This document shows, in pieces, positions 56,501 through 61,900 of a stretch of 64,000 bases of DNA; position 1 is the first letter of the stretch; each line of letters opens with the position of its first letter. The stretch covers positions 13,732,001 to 13,796,000 of the forward strand of contig JALJCS010000004.1 of the NCBI GenBank assembly GCA_023055355.1. The letters are read 5' to 3'. The notes beneath the pieces are model-generated. The model did not search any database, had not been told where the DNA came from, and was given only the letters and a program-made list of their open reading frames with translations. The position numbers and the translations under genes were made by a program. This stretch comes from Agelaius tricolor (Eukaryota > Chordata > Aves > Passeriformes > Icteridae).

Positions 56501-57226
56501 AAGCAAACACATTTCCTGCGTTCCGTAGTCTTCCAATCAACCCCAAACAACAGAGGCAACCTTGCATGTTTGGCATAATATTATATATTGTCATTCAAAG
56601 AAAGAAAAAAAAAAAAAACCCAACAAACAAAAAACCCTACGCAAACCAGAATTTTCATGAGGTCCTTGGTAGGTTATAAAGACCGTGACAGACTACAAAC
56701 TCCTCTGAGTTCTGTTATGTGGTGAAGGCATTTTAAACCACGAAGCAAGCGAAGAAACGGCGACACAGCACAGCGGCTCTCGGTGGCTATTCCTGAGGCG
56801 GGACAGTAACACCAAGCACTGCTGCGACCCCCGGGCCTGGGGACACCGGCTCGGCTCGGCTCGGCGCGGAGCGGGCGGCACGGACACCGCCAGCCCTTCC
56901 CCAGAGGCCGGAACCGCAGCCCGCCCGCCCGCCACCACCCGGGCGCGGCCTGCCAAGGAGGAAACCCTCCCGGTCTAGGAAGGAGACGGGGAAAACGGGA
57001 GCGAGAGGCCCGCGGTGAAGCCCATCCCAGTCCGGCAGCGCCGGGGTCCGCCCCGCACGGCCCGGCCCTGCCGCCCGCTCTTACCCTCGGCGATGACCCG
57101 CTTGATGCGCAGCTTCATGTCGCCCATCTCCACTGTCTGCCCCACGAAATCGTTCTGGTCACGGCTGGCGGCTCCCAGGGAGCCGGGGCCCGCCAGGAAG
57201 TCCAGGGCGGACTGGAAGAGCGACAT
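2436..57226 (-). CDS. GAK: GAK, cyclin G-associated kinase (auxilin-2), 24 exons, 3' end outside window
   Basis: The protein couples a NAK-family Ser/Thr kinase to auxilin. It phosphorylates clathrin adaptors and, through its J domain, recruits Hsc70 to uncoat clathrin vesicles at the plasma membrane and trans-Golgi. Exons were joined by matching recognised GAK peptide segments to GT-AG boundaries; all 23 junctions keep frame. Exon coordinates: 57085-57226, 50854-50915, 49548-49607, 47631-47745, 47056-47198, 44757-44882, 43562-43651, 37467-37602, 36759-36871, 36114-36225, 33841-33964, 25902-25951, 25667-25815, 21833-21955, 19926-20059, 18750-18944, 18078-18195, 15618-15697, 15085-15278, 13045-13203, 11805-12269, 9673-9843, 2889-3023, 2436-2555. 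Together they give 3316 nt, or 1105 codons plus one base. Residue numbers below count from the ATG at 57226. No frameshift or internal stop was seen, so the gene looks functional. The J-domain exons are missing only because the window ends. Confidence 0.97.
2889..3023 (-). CDS. GAK: GAK exon 23 (residues 1021-1065, linker)
   Basis: The exon encodes [20 protein letters not shown], then [13 protein letters not shown], and ends PVCEG. The NPDLL-GW-W pattern matches the GAK linker. The acceptor is TCTGCAG and the donor GTATTT. Intron 23 (2556-2888) shows nothing recognisable. Confidence 0.94.
7005..7165 (+). mobile_element. second CR1 3'-end fragment, opposite orientation, intron 22
   Basis: The plus strand reads sense CR1: 'ggttgcccagctgtggagtc' and then 'tgaccctgctttgagca' and 'agaggtcctgcccc'. 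It faces the 7185-7965 fragment tail to tail. It is strongly diverged, and the ends are approximate. Confidence 0.65.
7185..7965 (-). mobile_element. CR1 fragment (reverse-transcriptase 3' half and 3' UTR), intron 22
   Basis: The plus strand is antisense CR1: 'ctgtcactggtcaccacaga', 'tcagctgctcctcataagcc' and 'ggctcttctttggacagt'. The minus-strand frame at 7730-7945 gives [13 protein letters not shown], which is the CR1 ORF2 C-terminal region. It is broken by stops and frameshifts and missing the 5' part. Confidence 0.82.
8445..8998 (+). mobile_element. LTR fragment, same family as the LTR upstream of GAK, in intron 22
   Basis: Blocks such as 'ctctgcagatgttaaggt', 'gaggtgctccagatccc' and 'gcagagattgccctgcaac' are the reverse complement of blocks in the 57873-58931 LTR, diverged. 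The series 'ctgcagcctgtggagtacc' and 'ttcctggcaggacctg' continues the same family. Both termini are lost or unrecognisable, so boundaries are approximate. It is older or more decayed than the 57.9-kb copy and lies in the opposite orientation. The long open frames on either strand here are shadows of the GC-rich LTR. Confidence 0.65.
9673..9843 (-). CDS. GAK: GAK exon 22 (residues 964-1020, AP2-binding motifs)
   Basis: The exon encodes [20 protein letters not shown] and then [10 protein letters not shown], closing with SDFLNLG. The paired DPF tripeptides and DLFGDF are AP2 alpha-appendage type motifs. The acceptor is TTTTTTAG and the donor GTAAGT. Intron 22 (3024-9672) contains an inverted pair of CR1 fragments (about 7005-7965) and an LTR fragment (about 8445-8998). 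Confidence 0.95.
11805..12269 (-). CDS. GAK: GAK exon 21 (residues 809-963, clathrin-binding linker)
   Basis: This is the longest exon (465 bases): acidic, Ser-rich and low in predicted order. It carries a clathrin-box-like LLGLD at residues 888-892 (in [11 protein letters not shown]), plus DLLNSLF and GDLLGQ acidic-dileucine pieces. This region is diverged from mammals apart from those motifs. The acceptor follows a T-run of about 16, and the donor is GTATGT. Intron 21 (9844-11804) shows nothing recognisable. Confidence 0.93.
13045..13203 (-). CDS. GAK: GAK exon 20 (residues 756-808, linker)
   Basis: The exon opens [20 protein letters not shown], matching the GAK linker, and runs through an acidic Ser/Thr-rich stretch to FFHSLDWK. 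The acceptor is TTTATAG and the donor GTACAG. Intron 20 (12270-13044) shows nothing recognisable apart from the long T-run at its 3' end. Confidence 0.94.
13612..13641 (+). repeat. three tandem copies of a 10-base unit, intron 19
   Basis: The unit gactaaagaa is repeated three times. The array is flanked on both sides by 'gaagaacatgg', so the flank itself is also duplicated. Confidence 0.85.
14650..14725. repeat. two adjacent perfect inverted repeats (hairpins), intron 19
   Basis: The first hairpin has 10-base arms, taagaatgtt (14650-14659) and aacattctta (14666-14675), with a 6-base loop. The second has 19-base arms, catttcacttaaaattatg (14684-14702) and its exact complement (14707-14725), around a CTCA loop. 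Both are perfect, with only 8 bases between them. Confidence 0.95.
15085..15278 (-). CDS. GAK: GAK exon 19 (residues 691-755, end of C2 domain)
   Basis: The exon encodes [20 protein letters not shown], the acidic strand [11 protein letters not shown] that closes the C2 domain, and then [20 protein letters not shown]. The acceptor is TTTACAG and the donor GTAATG. Intron 19 (13204-15084) carries two adjacent perfect hairpins at 14650-14725 and a 10-base minisatellite at 13612-13641. Confidence 0.96.
15618..15697 (-). CDS. GAK: GAK exon 18 (residues 665-690, C2 domain)
   Basis: The exon encodes [20 protein letters not shown] and ends TTVKFA, a C2 strand pair. The acceptor is CAACAG and the donor GTATGT. 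Intron 18 (15279-15617) shows nothing recognisable. Confidence 0.95.
18078..18195 (-). CDS. GAK: GAK exon 17 (residues 625-664, C2 domain)
   Basis: The exon encodes [20 protein letters not shown] and then [19 protein letters not shown], the central beta strands of the tensin-type C2 domain. The acceptor is CTTTAG and the donor GTAATG. Intron 17 (15698-18077) contains three copies of TTTTGTACAA near 16174-16211 and a short CT run near 16725, but no element. Confidence 0.95.
18750..18944 (-). CDS. GAK: GAK exon 16 (residues 560-624, PTEN-like to C2 junction)
   Basis: The exon encodes [20 protein letters not shown] and continues into the first C2 strands ([20 protein letters not shown]). This is highly conserved with GAK. 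The acceptor is TTGGCAG and the donor GTAAGT. Intron 16 (18196-18749) shows nothing recognisable. Confidence 0.96.
19926..20059 (-). CDS. GAK: GAK exon 15 (residues 516-560, PTEN-like domain)
   Basis: The exon opens [20 protein letters not shown] and closes on [11 protein letters not shown]. With exon 14 it gives HC-L-DGRAAS, where the CX5R arginine is absent. The domain is therefore predicted to bind lipid or membrane without phosphatase activity. The acceptor is TACTAG and the donor GTACTG. Intron 15 (18945-19925) shows nothing recognisable. Confidence 0.94.
21833..21955 (-). CDS. GAK: GAK exon 14 (residues 475-515, PTEN-like active-site start)
   Basis: The exon encodes [20 protein letters not shown] and ends NVCIVHCL, bringing in the HC of the phosphatase signature. 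The acceptor is CTGCAG and the donor GTAAGA; 41 codons in phase 0. Intron 14 (20060-21832) shows nothing recognisable. Confidence 0.94.
22259..22380 (+). repeat. A-rich (CAAA/CCAA)n low-complexity tract, intron 13
   Basis: About 120 bases made almost only of A and C, with runs such as 'ccaaccaaccaaccaaaac' and 'aaaacaaaacaaaaaaacc'. It is a simple-sequence expansion, T/G-rich in the GAK transcript. It has no coding meaning. Confidence 0.85.
23027..23608 (+). mobile_element. solo LTR, avian endogenous retrovirus, in intron 13
   Basis: The element starts TGTGCTGGTTTCAGCTGG and ends with TTAAATCACAACA, 582 bases, so it has TG...CA ends. The interior reads 'gttgataacacagggat', 'ggggtgcacaagagggagg' and 'cctgcctgcccatggg', then 'acctattaaactg' as the polyadenylation region. 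This matches a very common songbird LTR family that I recognise. A run of T at 23140 interrupts it. I saw no clear target duplication. It lies antisense to GAK. Confidence 0.8.
25667..25815 (-). CDS. GAK: GAK exon 13 (residues 425-474, PTEN-like domain)
   Basis: The exon encodes [20 protein letters not shown] through [16 protein letters not shown], a segment almost identical to mammalian GAK. The acceptor is TCTTCAG and the donor GTTTGT, which is weak after the GT. Intron 13 (21956-25666) carries a solo LTR at 23027-23608 and an A-rich low-complexity tract at 22259-22380. Confidence 0.95.
25902..25951 (-). CDS. GAK: GAK exon 12 (residues 408-424)
   Basis: This short 50-base exon encodes [17 protein letters not shown], the start of the PTEN-like fold (DISYIT corresponds to the DLDLTYI strand of PTEN relatives). 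The acceptor is CTTTCAG and the donor GTATGA. It is too short to stand out alone; frame agreement with exons 11 and 13 supports it. Intron 12 is only 86 bases (25816-25901). Confidence 0.93.
26440..27014 (-). mobile_element. LTR-like element with a duplicated TATA-containing segment, intron 11
   Basis: A GC-richer block in an AT-rich intron. Read on the minus strand it starts TGTTGAGTGCAGG, has TATAAAAGCTCGCTG (26733-26747) and an ATTAAATTA polyadenylation-like site about 80 bases later, followed by CCGATTGG and CATTGGCTG boxes. This order (promoter, then R/U5) is that of an LTR. A 49-base segment is duplicated in tandem at 26739-26828. The family was not identified and the left boundary is uncertain. 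Confidence 0.5.
29170..29310 (+). mobile_element. short CR1 fragment, intron 11
   Basis: The text 'gaagctggagagggacttt', 'tgcaagggcatgtaatgaca' and 'ggcattaaactgaaagagag' is the sense CR1 region just after ORF2. No octamer tail is attached, so it is an internal fragment. Boundaries are approximate. Confidence 0.7.
33841..33964 (-). CDS. GAK: GAK exon 11 (residues 367-407, entry to PTEN/auxilin domain)
   Basis: The exon encodes [20 protein letters not shown] and then the basic amphipathic stretch ending SSKVIQSVA. This segment precedes the tensin-type domain. The acceptor is CTCTAG and the donor GTGAGT. The first intron bases downstream form an A-rich tract with two AATAAA hexamers. Intron 11 (25952-33840) holds an LTR-like element near 26.4-27.0 kb, a CR1 fragment near 29.2 kb and a GC-richer island near 30.3 kb. 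Confidence 0.93.
34900..35310 (-). pseudogene. coding-like relic of unknown origin, intron 10
   Basis: On the minus strand one frame reads [12 protein letters not shown], stop, [19 protein letters not shown], stop, then [20 protein letters not shown]. After a frameshift the next frame gives [20 protein letters not shown] and KLQEKVAL, stop, and then [11 protein letters not shown]. The mixture of plausible protein text with stops and a shift suggests a decayed retrocopy or exon. I do not recognise the parent protein. It could also be chance in a locally GC-richer patch. Confidence 0.35.
36114..36225 (-). CDS. GAK: GAK exon 10 (residues 330-366, linker)
   Basis: The exon encodes [20 protein letters not shown] and ends LNNMYNA. 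It is a Ser/Asn-rich linker between the kinase and the PTEN-like domain. The LLEQNGGYG opening is conserved with GAK, while the remainder is divergent, as expected of a linker. The acceptor is CTCCTCAG and the donor GTATGT. Intron 10 (33965-36113) contains a coding-like relic at about 34900-35310. Confidence 0.9.
36759..36871 (-). CDS. GAK: GAK exon 9 (residues 292-329, end of kinase domain)
   Basis: The exon encodes [20 protein letters not shown], the terminal alpha-H/I helices with the conserved arginine of the NPEERL motif. It then enters the linker at [10 protein letters not shown]. The acceptor is TTGTTAG and the donor GTAAAA. Intron 9 (36226-36758) shows nothing recognisable. Confidence 0.95.
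37108..37152 (+). repeat. 23-base tandem duplication, intron 8
   Basis: The block starting 'atttctggaacaataacta' occurs at 37108 and again at 37131 with no mismatch over 22 bases. This is a recent-looking duplication. Confidence 0.9.
37467..37602 (-). CDS. GAK: GAK exon 8 (residues 247-291, kinase C-lobe)
   Basis: The exon encodes [19 protein letters not shown] and on to the alpha-G/H region of the C-lobe, ending FHDLI. The acceptor is CCTCTGTAG and the donor GTAAGT; it ends in phase 1. A CR1 tail begins only about 20 bases upstream of the acceptor AG. Intron 8 (36872-37466) contains a 23-base tandem duplication at 37108-37152. Confidence 0.94.
37625..37930 (-). mobile_element. CR1 3'-end fragment, intron 7, next to the exon 8 acceptor
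   Basis: The plus strand reads as antisense CR1: 'ggacctttaggctggagaag', 'cagcactgccaaatccacca', 'ctacacgtcttttaaatgcc' and 'cctcttgtcctatcacttgt'. The element is therefore in GAK sense orientation, with its 3' octamer tail (ATGATCCTATG) ending about 20 bases from the AG of exon 8. The truncated 5' end is near 37930. Confidence 0.85.
40690..42697 (+). mobile_element. 5'-truncated CR1 LINE with decayed ORF2, intron 7
   Basis: About 2 kb of CR1, antisense to GAK. Conceptual frames give the CR1 reverse-transcriptase landmarks in order: [18 protein letters not shown] (near 41330), [11 protein letters not shown] (near 41560), [16 protein letters not shown] (near 41750), FADDAKLG (near 41830), then [13 protein letters not shown] and [17 protein letters not shown] near the C-terminus. 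These lie in at least three frames (40764-41588, 41557-41700 and 41670-42161, then 42011-42300), so frameshifts inactivate the ORF. The 3' end carries the GATTCTGTGATTCTGT octamer repeat at 42681-42696. The apurinic endonuclease region is absent, which is usual 5' truncation. Confidence 0.92.
43562..43651 (-). CDS. GAK: GAK exon 7 (residues 217-246, TPE motif)
   Basis: Thirty codons encode [20 protein letters not shown] and then [10 protein letters not shown]. The TPE at 227-229 takes the place of the APE motif, and D244 is the alpha-F aspartate. Between them these residues complete the P+1 loop. The acceptor is TCTCCAG and the donor GTAAGG. Intron 7 (37603-43561) carries a 2-kb CR1 element and a CR1 tail; the rest shows nothing recognisable. 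Confidence 0.95.
44757..44882 (-). CDS. GAK: GAK exon 6 (residues 175-216, DFG and activation segment)
   Basis: The exon encodes [20 protein letters not shown], with the magnesium-binding DFG at residues 190-192. The long NAK-type activation segment ending RAVVEEE follows. The acceptor is TTTGAAG and the donor GTGAGA; 42 codons in phase 0. Intron 6 (43652-44756) shows nothing recognisable. Confidence 0.95.
46497..46536 (+). repeat. (AAAC)n microsatellite, intron 5
   Basis: The tract reads 'aaacaaacaaacaaacaagc' followed by an A run. It is a short imperfect tetranucleotide repeat. Confidence 0.8.
47056..47198 (-). CDS. GAK: GAK exon 5 (residues 127-174, catalytic HRD)
   Basis: The exon encodes the D and E helices and the catalytic loop start, ending in PPIIHRDLK with catalytic base D172. 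The acceptor is CCTGCAG and the donor GTATGT. Intron 5 (44883-47055) is AT-rich. It contains an (AAAC)n run near 46500 and nothing else recognised. Confidence 0.95.
47631..47745 (-). CDS. GAK: GAK exon 4 (residues 89-126, gatekeeper and hinge)
   Basis: The exon encodes [17 protein letters not shown] and then [11 protein letters not shown]122 is the gatekeeper residue, and E123-C125 form the hinge, including the cysteine typical of GAK. The acceptor is TCTCCAG and the donor GTAAAC; phase is 0 in and 1 out. Intron 4 (47199-47630) shows nothing recognisable. Confidence 0.95.
49548..49607 (-). CDS. GAK: GAK exon 3 (residues 69-88, alpha-C helix)
   Basis: Twenty codons encode [20 protein letters not shown], which includes the alpha-C helix. 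E84 in IIQEV is the expected salt-bridge partner of K68. The acceptor is TTTTTAG and the donor GTATCC; phase is 0 on both sides. Intron 3 (47746-49547) shows nothing recognisable. Confidence 0.95.
50854..50915 (-). CDS. GAK: GAK exon 2 (residues 48-68, glycine loop and VAIK lysine)
   Basis: The exon encodes [21 protein letters not shown]. It completes the glycine-rich ATP loop and ends on the ATP-anchoring lysine K68 of the ALK motif. The acceptor is CTTGTAG and the donor GTAATA; phase is 1 in and 0 out. Intron 2 (49608-50853) shows nothing recognisable. Confidence 0.95.
52111..52767 (+). repeat. 29-base direct repeat flanking a 599-base segment, intron 1
   Basis: An identical 29-base block beginning 'ttattagcaagcactctaaa' occurs at 52111-52139 and 52739-52767. 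The similarity extends upstream as 'tttgcttta' with a 4-base indel. No family was recognised in the segment between the copies. Confidence 0.9.
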
Positions 57227-57620
57227 GGCTCCCAACAAGCAATGCAATTGATTGGGACGGGAAGGGATGGAAGCAGAGTGGGATGAAGCTGGTGGGCTCC
57301 GCCGAGCCTCCGACAGCCGCGGCGAGAGCCCGCCTGCCTCCCCTACCGTCTACTCAGCCGCTCTTCCCTCAGCTCCGGGCAGCTTCCGGGAACGCTGCGT
57401 CACTTACGCGCTCCCGGTGCGGCCCGCCCGCCGCAGCCCGGCCGGCCGCGGCCCCGCCCCGCGGGAGGAGCTCCGGCTCCCGCCCGGCTCCGCTCCTGAA
57501 ACGTCCCCTCACCGACTCTCGCTCTCGCCCGGGCTCCCGCTCCCGCCGGCTGCGGGGGACGCGCGGCGCTTTCCCTCTCGGAAGGGTTGCCATTCCCCAA
57601 GCAGCGGTGTGTTTACACAG
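56780..57620 (-). promoter_or_regulatory. GAK: CpG-island promoter and 5' region of GAK
   Basis: GC content and CpG density rise sharply here against the AT-rich surroundings, and the island spans exon 1. Upstream of the ATG there is an ETS-like TTCCGG inside the palindrome TTCCGGGAA (57384-57392), a CRE/ATF-like TGCGTCAC (57396-57403) and a GC box CCCCGCCCC (57452-57460). No TATA box was seen, as is usual for a housekeeping CpG promoter. An inverted CCAAT (57251-57255) lies only 25 bases above the ATG, so it is probably in the 5' UTR. The transcription start cannot be set from sequence alone. Confidence 0.75.
57085..57226 (-). CDS. GAK: GAK exon 1 (residues 1-47, start codon)
   Basis: The exon opens with [18 protein letters not shown], which matches the known GAK N-terminus and fixes the start. 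The ATG context is GAGCCATGT, with a G at -3. The segment leads into the first strand of the kinase N-lobe (RIKRVIAEG). It ends in phase 1 at a GTAAGA donor inside the CpG island. Intron 1 (50916-57084) is GC-rich for its first few hundred bases. It then becomes AT-rich and holds a 29-base direct repeat near 52.1 and 52.7 kb, but no recognised mobile element. Confidence 0.95.
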
Positions 57621-57872
57621 TTTAACACTTTGGTTGGCAGCCGGGGAGAGATAAATGTTCTCCTGTCCGCCGGCACCGCTGGCACTTGGGCAGCACCTGC
57701 GCTTTTCCCGCAGAGCATTGCTGCCATCCTTTCCCTGTTCGTCTGCCCTCGGGATCTTCCCACGCCTGTCGCTTTTCCCCGCAACCGTGACGAGCTGCCC
57801 TCCCTGCACCCCCACTGCCAGCACCGGGAGGCACGGGCGGGCGTGGTGGGGAGCGCTCTCCGTGTGTCACAC

Positions 57873-58931
57873 TGTCGTGGTTTGACACTGTGGGTGCCAA
57901 ATGCCAGGCACTCACCAGGGCCGCTCACTCACCCTCCTCTGCTACGGCTGGGCAGAGGAGAGAAAAAATTTAATGTAGGGTTCGTGAGTTGAGGTAAGGA
58001 CCAGGAGAAAATACTCCAAGGGCAAAACAGGCTCAACTTAGAGAAACAAAGTGAGTTTATTACTAACAAAATCAGAGGAGGATAACGAGAAGTAAAATAA
58101 GCCCTAAAAAATAAGCCACTTTCTTCCCCCAACCCCTCCCTCCTCTCCACCGACAGCAGGGAGACAGGGCATGGAGGTTTTGGTCAGTTCATCACCCGAG
58201 GTTTTCTTCTGCTGCACAGGGAGAGGAATCCTTCCCCTGTGAGACCATAGGGTCCCTCCCCACAGGAGACAGTTCTCTATTAACTTCTCCAGCATGGCTC
58301 CAAATCTCTGAGCAGCAGTCCTCCCAAAAACTGCTGCAACCTGAGTCCCTCCCACGGGCATGCAGTCCTCCCAGAACTGCTGTGGTGTGGGTCACTCTTC
58401 CACAGGGTGCAGTTCTCAAGGACAGGCTGCTCCACCCTGGAATCAGGGCCTGATCTCTCCACAGGGTCCCAGCCTCCTCCAGGCACCCACCCACTCTAGC
58501 ACTGGCACCTCCCCCGGGGGCTGTGGGTGGATCTGTGCATCCCCCTGGATCCTCATGGGCTGCAGGGGCACAGCTGCTTCACCATGGGCTCCCCACGGCC
58601 TGCAGGGGAATCTCGGCTCCAGTGCCTGGAGCAGCTCCTGCCCCTTCTTCTTCACTGACCTTGGTGCCTCACATGTTCTCACCTCATCTTTTTCGCTGGC
58701 TAGAATTAAAACTGCGCCCATACTTTTCTTTTAATGTCTTCTTAAATATGTTATCACAGAGGCATTACCATCATCTCTAGTTGGCTCAGCCTTGTCCAGC
58801 AGCATGTCCATCTTCAGAGCCATCAGGGATTGGCTCTGCCAGATATGGTGGAAGGTTCTAGAAGCTTCTCACAGAAGCCATCTCCGTGCCCCCTGCTGCT
58901 ACCAAAGACAAGGCCATGCAAAACCAACACA
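57873..58931 (-). mobile_element. solo LTR of a passerine ERVL-like endogenous retrovirus
   Basis: On the minus strand the element starts TGTGTTGG and ends ACGACA, about 1.06 kb, with the TG...CA ends of an LTR. Internally, repeated blocks of the type 'cacaggg...ccctcccac' and an AATAAA (near 58060, minus strand) fit an LTR family I recognise as very common in songbird genomes. Flanking CACAC on both sides (57868-57872 and 58932-58936) is a candidate 5-base target duplication, the size made by ERVL integrases. The flank is CA-rich, which weakens that call. No coding region is attached. The LTR lies about 650 bases upstream of the GAK ATG. Confidence 0.8.
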
Positions 58932-61900
58932 CACACACGGGTGTTGGGAATAGCCATATCCACAGACAGTGTCAGCCTGTGTTTTTACAGGCCAGGGTGA
59001 CTCCTCTTTGTGTGTTTGGCAGATCCCAAACTAGTCAGTCCATTTCCAGAATACTACCTATGACCTGAGACAGCAGATCACTAGAAAAAAGGCTTGTCTC
59101 CAAACCGTATGCTTCAGAAATAACACCAATCGTCAAGATTCTCTTTCAGAAGTTTAGTCCGTACTGTCTCCACCTTGCTAGCAGCCATCCTTTTGAGACA
59201 ATCCCAGACATCTCCAAATTCTGTAAGATTTCAGGTGGCCATGGCTACTTTCTCCTGCACAGATGACTGGTTCAGTTTTTTGAAGTTATATTTCTCAGTC
59301 AGCTTCCATAAACTAAGAACTTGCTCTTCTTCATGTGCTGTGTAAATTACAGGGGCATGGCCTCTTGTGATTCCCACACTGTTCTGTAATGCTTTATCAG
59401 TCAAGAAGTGTGGTCTTAAATGCAAGTAGATTTCTATGAAGATCCCACATTTTCATACCTTTCATTAAAAAAAAAAATCAAATATTATAATAGAGAACTT
59501 CTATCTGCAGCAGAGGTCAGCTGCTATTTTTCTTTCAATTCTCCCTATGAGAAAACTTCTTTTGTTACAGTAACTCACACCAGCATAACTTCCTTGCAGA
59601 AAATCATACCTGCAGGAGCATCTTACCTTCAGTCCTGCTTTGGTTTCTGACTTTCCTGATTATTTTTGTTCAGGCAAATGCTGTAATTATTTTTTTTACA
59701 ATCAAACACTGTTAGTTAGGCTTGCTACACCATATTGTTCTACTCACTATCCCTTGTATCATTCACCTTCACCTTCCCCTTCAAAAACTCATTACTAAAA
59801 GGCCACTGGAAAAGGAAAGGAATTTCTGTAAGGAACCACAAAAGCAATCTGTCTGGTTTTGAAGGTCTAGGTTTTATTTTAGTAGCTTTCTTGTTCCCAA
59901 ATGGAAGACTCTATCACAGATGGAATATGAGGCAACTGCTTCATATTTGTTCAGCTTAAATGAAGATTGAGGTTTCTGATGTAACTTCAGTAACAGACTG
60001 AGTGACCTGGGCTAAAATAACCTCTTTTGGATGTTCGGGTTTTTGTGGGTTTTTTGCTAACCAGCTTTAATGCCATGATAAAATTTCCTGACTATTCCAC
60101 TGCTAAGCCTCACATTTATCTCAGCTCAGAAGAGATGTCCCAAAGTCAGAAGAAACAGATAAGGATGACATGGCAGCAGGACTTTGTTTCAGCAGCAGCA
60201 TTCCTGATTGAAATGCCATAAAATGTGTTGTCTGAGAATCTTGTTTCTCTATCAATGTGTACCTTTTTAATGCATAAAAATTAGTAAATAAAATTTCATC
60301 CATGAAAACTGATTATATTTAAAACTTTATGGTTTTCCTGCTTATGCAAGAGATTAACTGTTGGGAAAGGTTCTTTACACAAATAATCAAAATTCCAGTT
60401 CAAAAATTATATGCAGGTAGGCCCTAAGTGTGATGTTTGATAATAAAAGCTCAACCAATTGTTGCTTGAAATTGCTCAGATAGATCAGTCATAGCTTACA
60501 GTGGGAGCTTGTTCTTAGAAAGATTGCATGAGGAGTAACTATGTTAAACATGAAGGAGGTATAAGAAAAAATGTAGGATAGTCAGCACGAATGTTACACT
60601 TGAAAAAATCAGGATGAATTTGTCACTGCAACTTACTGCAGGTAAGATAGAAAAGCCTTGATATGATTGCAGCTTTTCTGGATTAAAAAAGTTTAAAAGA
60701 ATACTTGGGTAATATTTTACTGACCTGTGGTTTTAAATATCCAGGATAATACTGGAGAGGTCAAGCAGATCATTCAGTGAGTCCAGAAGGCTCTACAGTG
60801 GTGGGAACTGACCCCATTTTCATGTATTGCTGAGGCAAAAGTGTGATAAAATGCTAGTTTTTAAGAATACTTGGTCAGAAAAAAGTATTCTTTTTATTTA
60901 TGCAGCTTGAGAGGCCTATGGGGTTTTTTTTAATTGCTAAAGGTGGTAAGGCTTAACCATTTATATGTTGGCACAGTTCCTGTTGAAAAGCAGAGGAAAA
61001 CAAGGTTGTGCCATCTGTTACTAGTCTGCATCCCAGTTCTGACAACCACACTGTACCTCTAGTGGGATGCTTGAGCTTCTGATTAAAATGCTCTGCTCCA
61101 GCCTTCCCCTTACAACTCTTGCATAGTCTTCTTTCTTCTACAGCATCACCTAGAAAGTACCACAGATCATTCTGGCCAAAAACCTTGGGTGGGGAAGGTG
61201 GTAAGGAAGACTTTCCTCTTGTGTCATAAGGTCAACACAGGGCAGAACCATAAATTCAGGAATTATTAAATGAAAAGTTCCTTTTTTCTATTACCATGTA
61301 GTAAAGATAGCACTTTAATTTTCGTTCCAGTAATTGCTTTCAGCTTCTAAGGGATTAAATTAATTAAACAGCAATGAATTAGCATTCTACTTTGCATTTA
61401 TCTATATAACCCTTAATCAAAATATAACGAGAAAATGGCACACATAATAATGTCTCTGTAGATCTAGATAGGGTTCATTAGGTTCAGCACAGCTGAAAAT
61501 CTATTTTAGAAGAACATCTCAGAAGAAAGATTAAATACTTCTCAATGTTTGTACTTTTTATTGCAATTGCTCTTGGGATGTAGTCCAAAAGAATGAGTCA
61601 TAAAACTAATCCTCACACAAAGCAAACACAAGAGGCCTGACCATTCTTAATTTAGTATCTTTGATTTGCATGCAGAGACCCTCCATTTCTTCTCAGATCA
61701 CAAATATACCAAAGGCACACTTAAAGCCAAGCTGGCACTTCTGACCAGTCATTTACTTTCCTAATTGGCTAGCCTAGGTTTGAGTGAAACTGCACCCTTT
61801 TGAAAGATTTAGGCTTAGTTCTGCCTCACACAATCCAGCAAAAATCAGCAGATTTGGGAAGTGAACAGCCAGTACTACCTCTGTGTTACACCCAGGTAAT

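Noticed and set aside
57396..57412. Minus-strand GTAAGT near 57405 as the donor of an upstream noncoding GAK exon
   Set aside because: No usable acceptor with a polypyrimidine tract lies between it and the ATG. The sequence is better read as part of a CRE/ATF-like site.
57252..57992. Plus-strand frame of 246 codons in the CpG island
   Set aside because: It is rich in Pro/Ala/Arg/Ser, as expected of random GC-rich DNA, and continues straight into the LTR. No domain was recognised.
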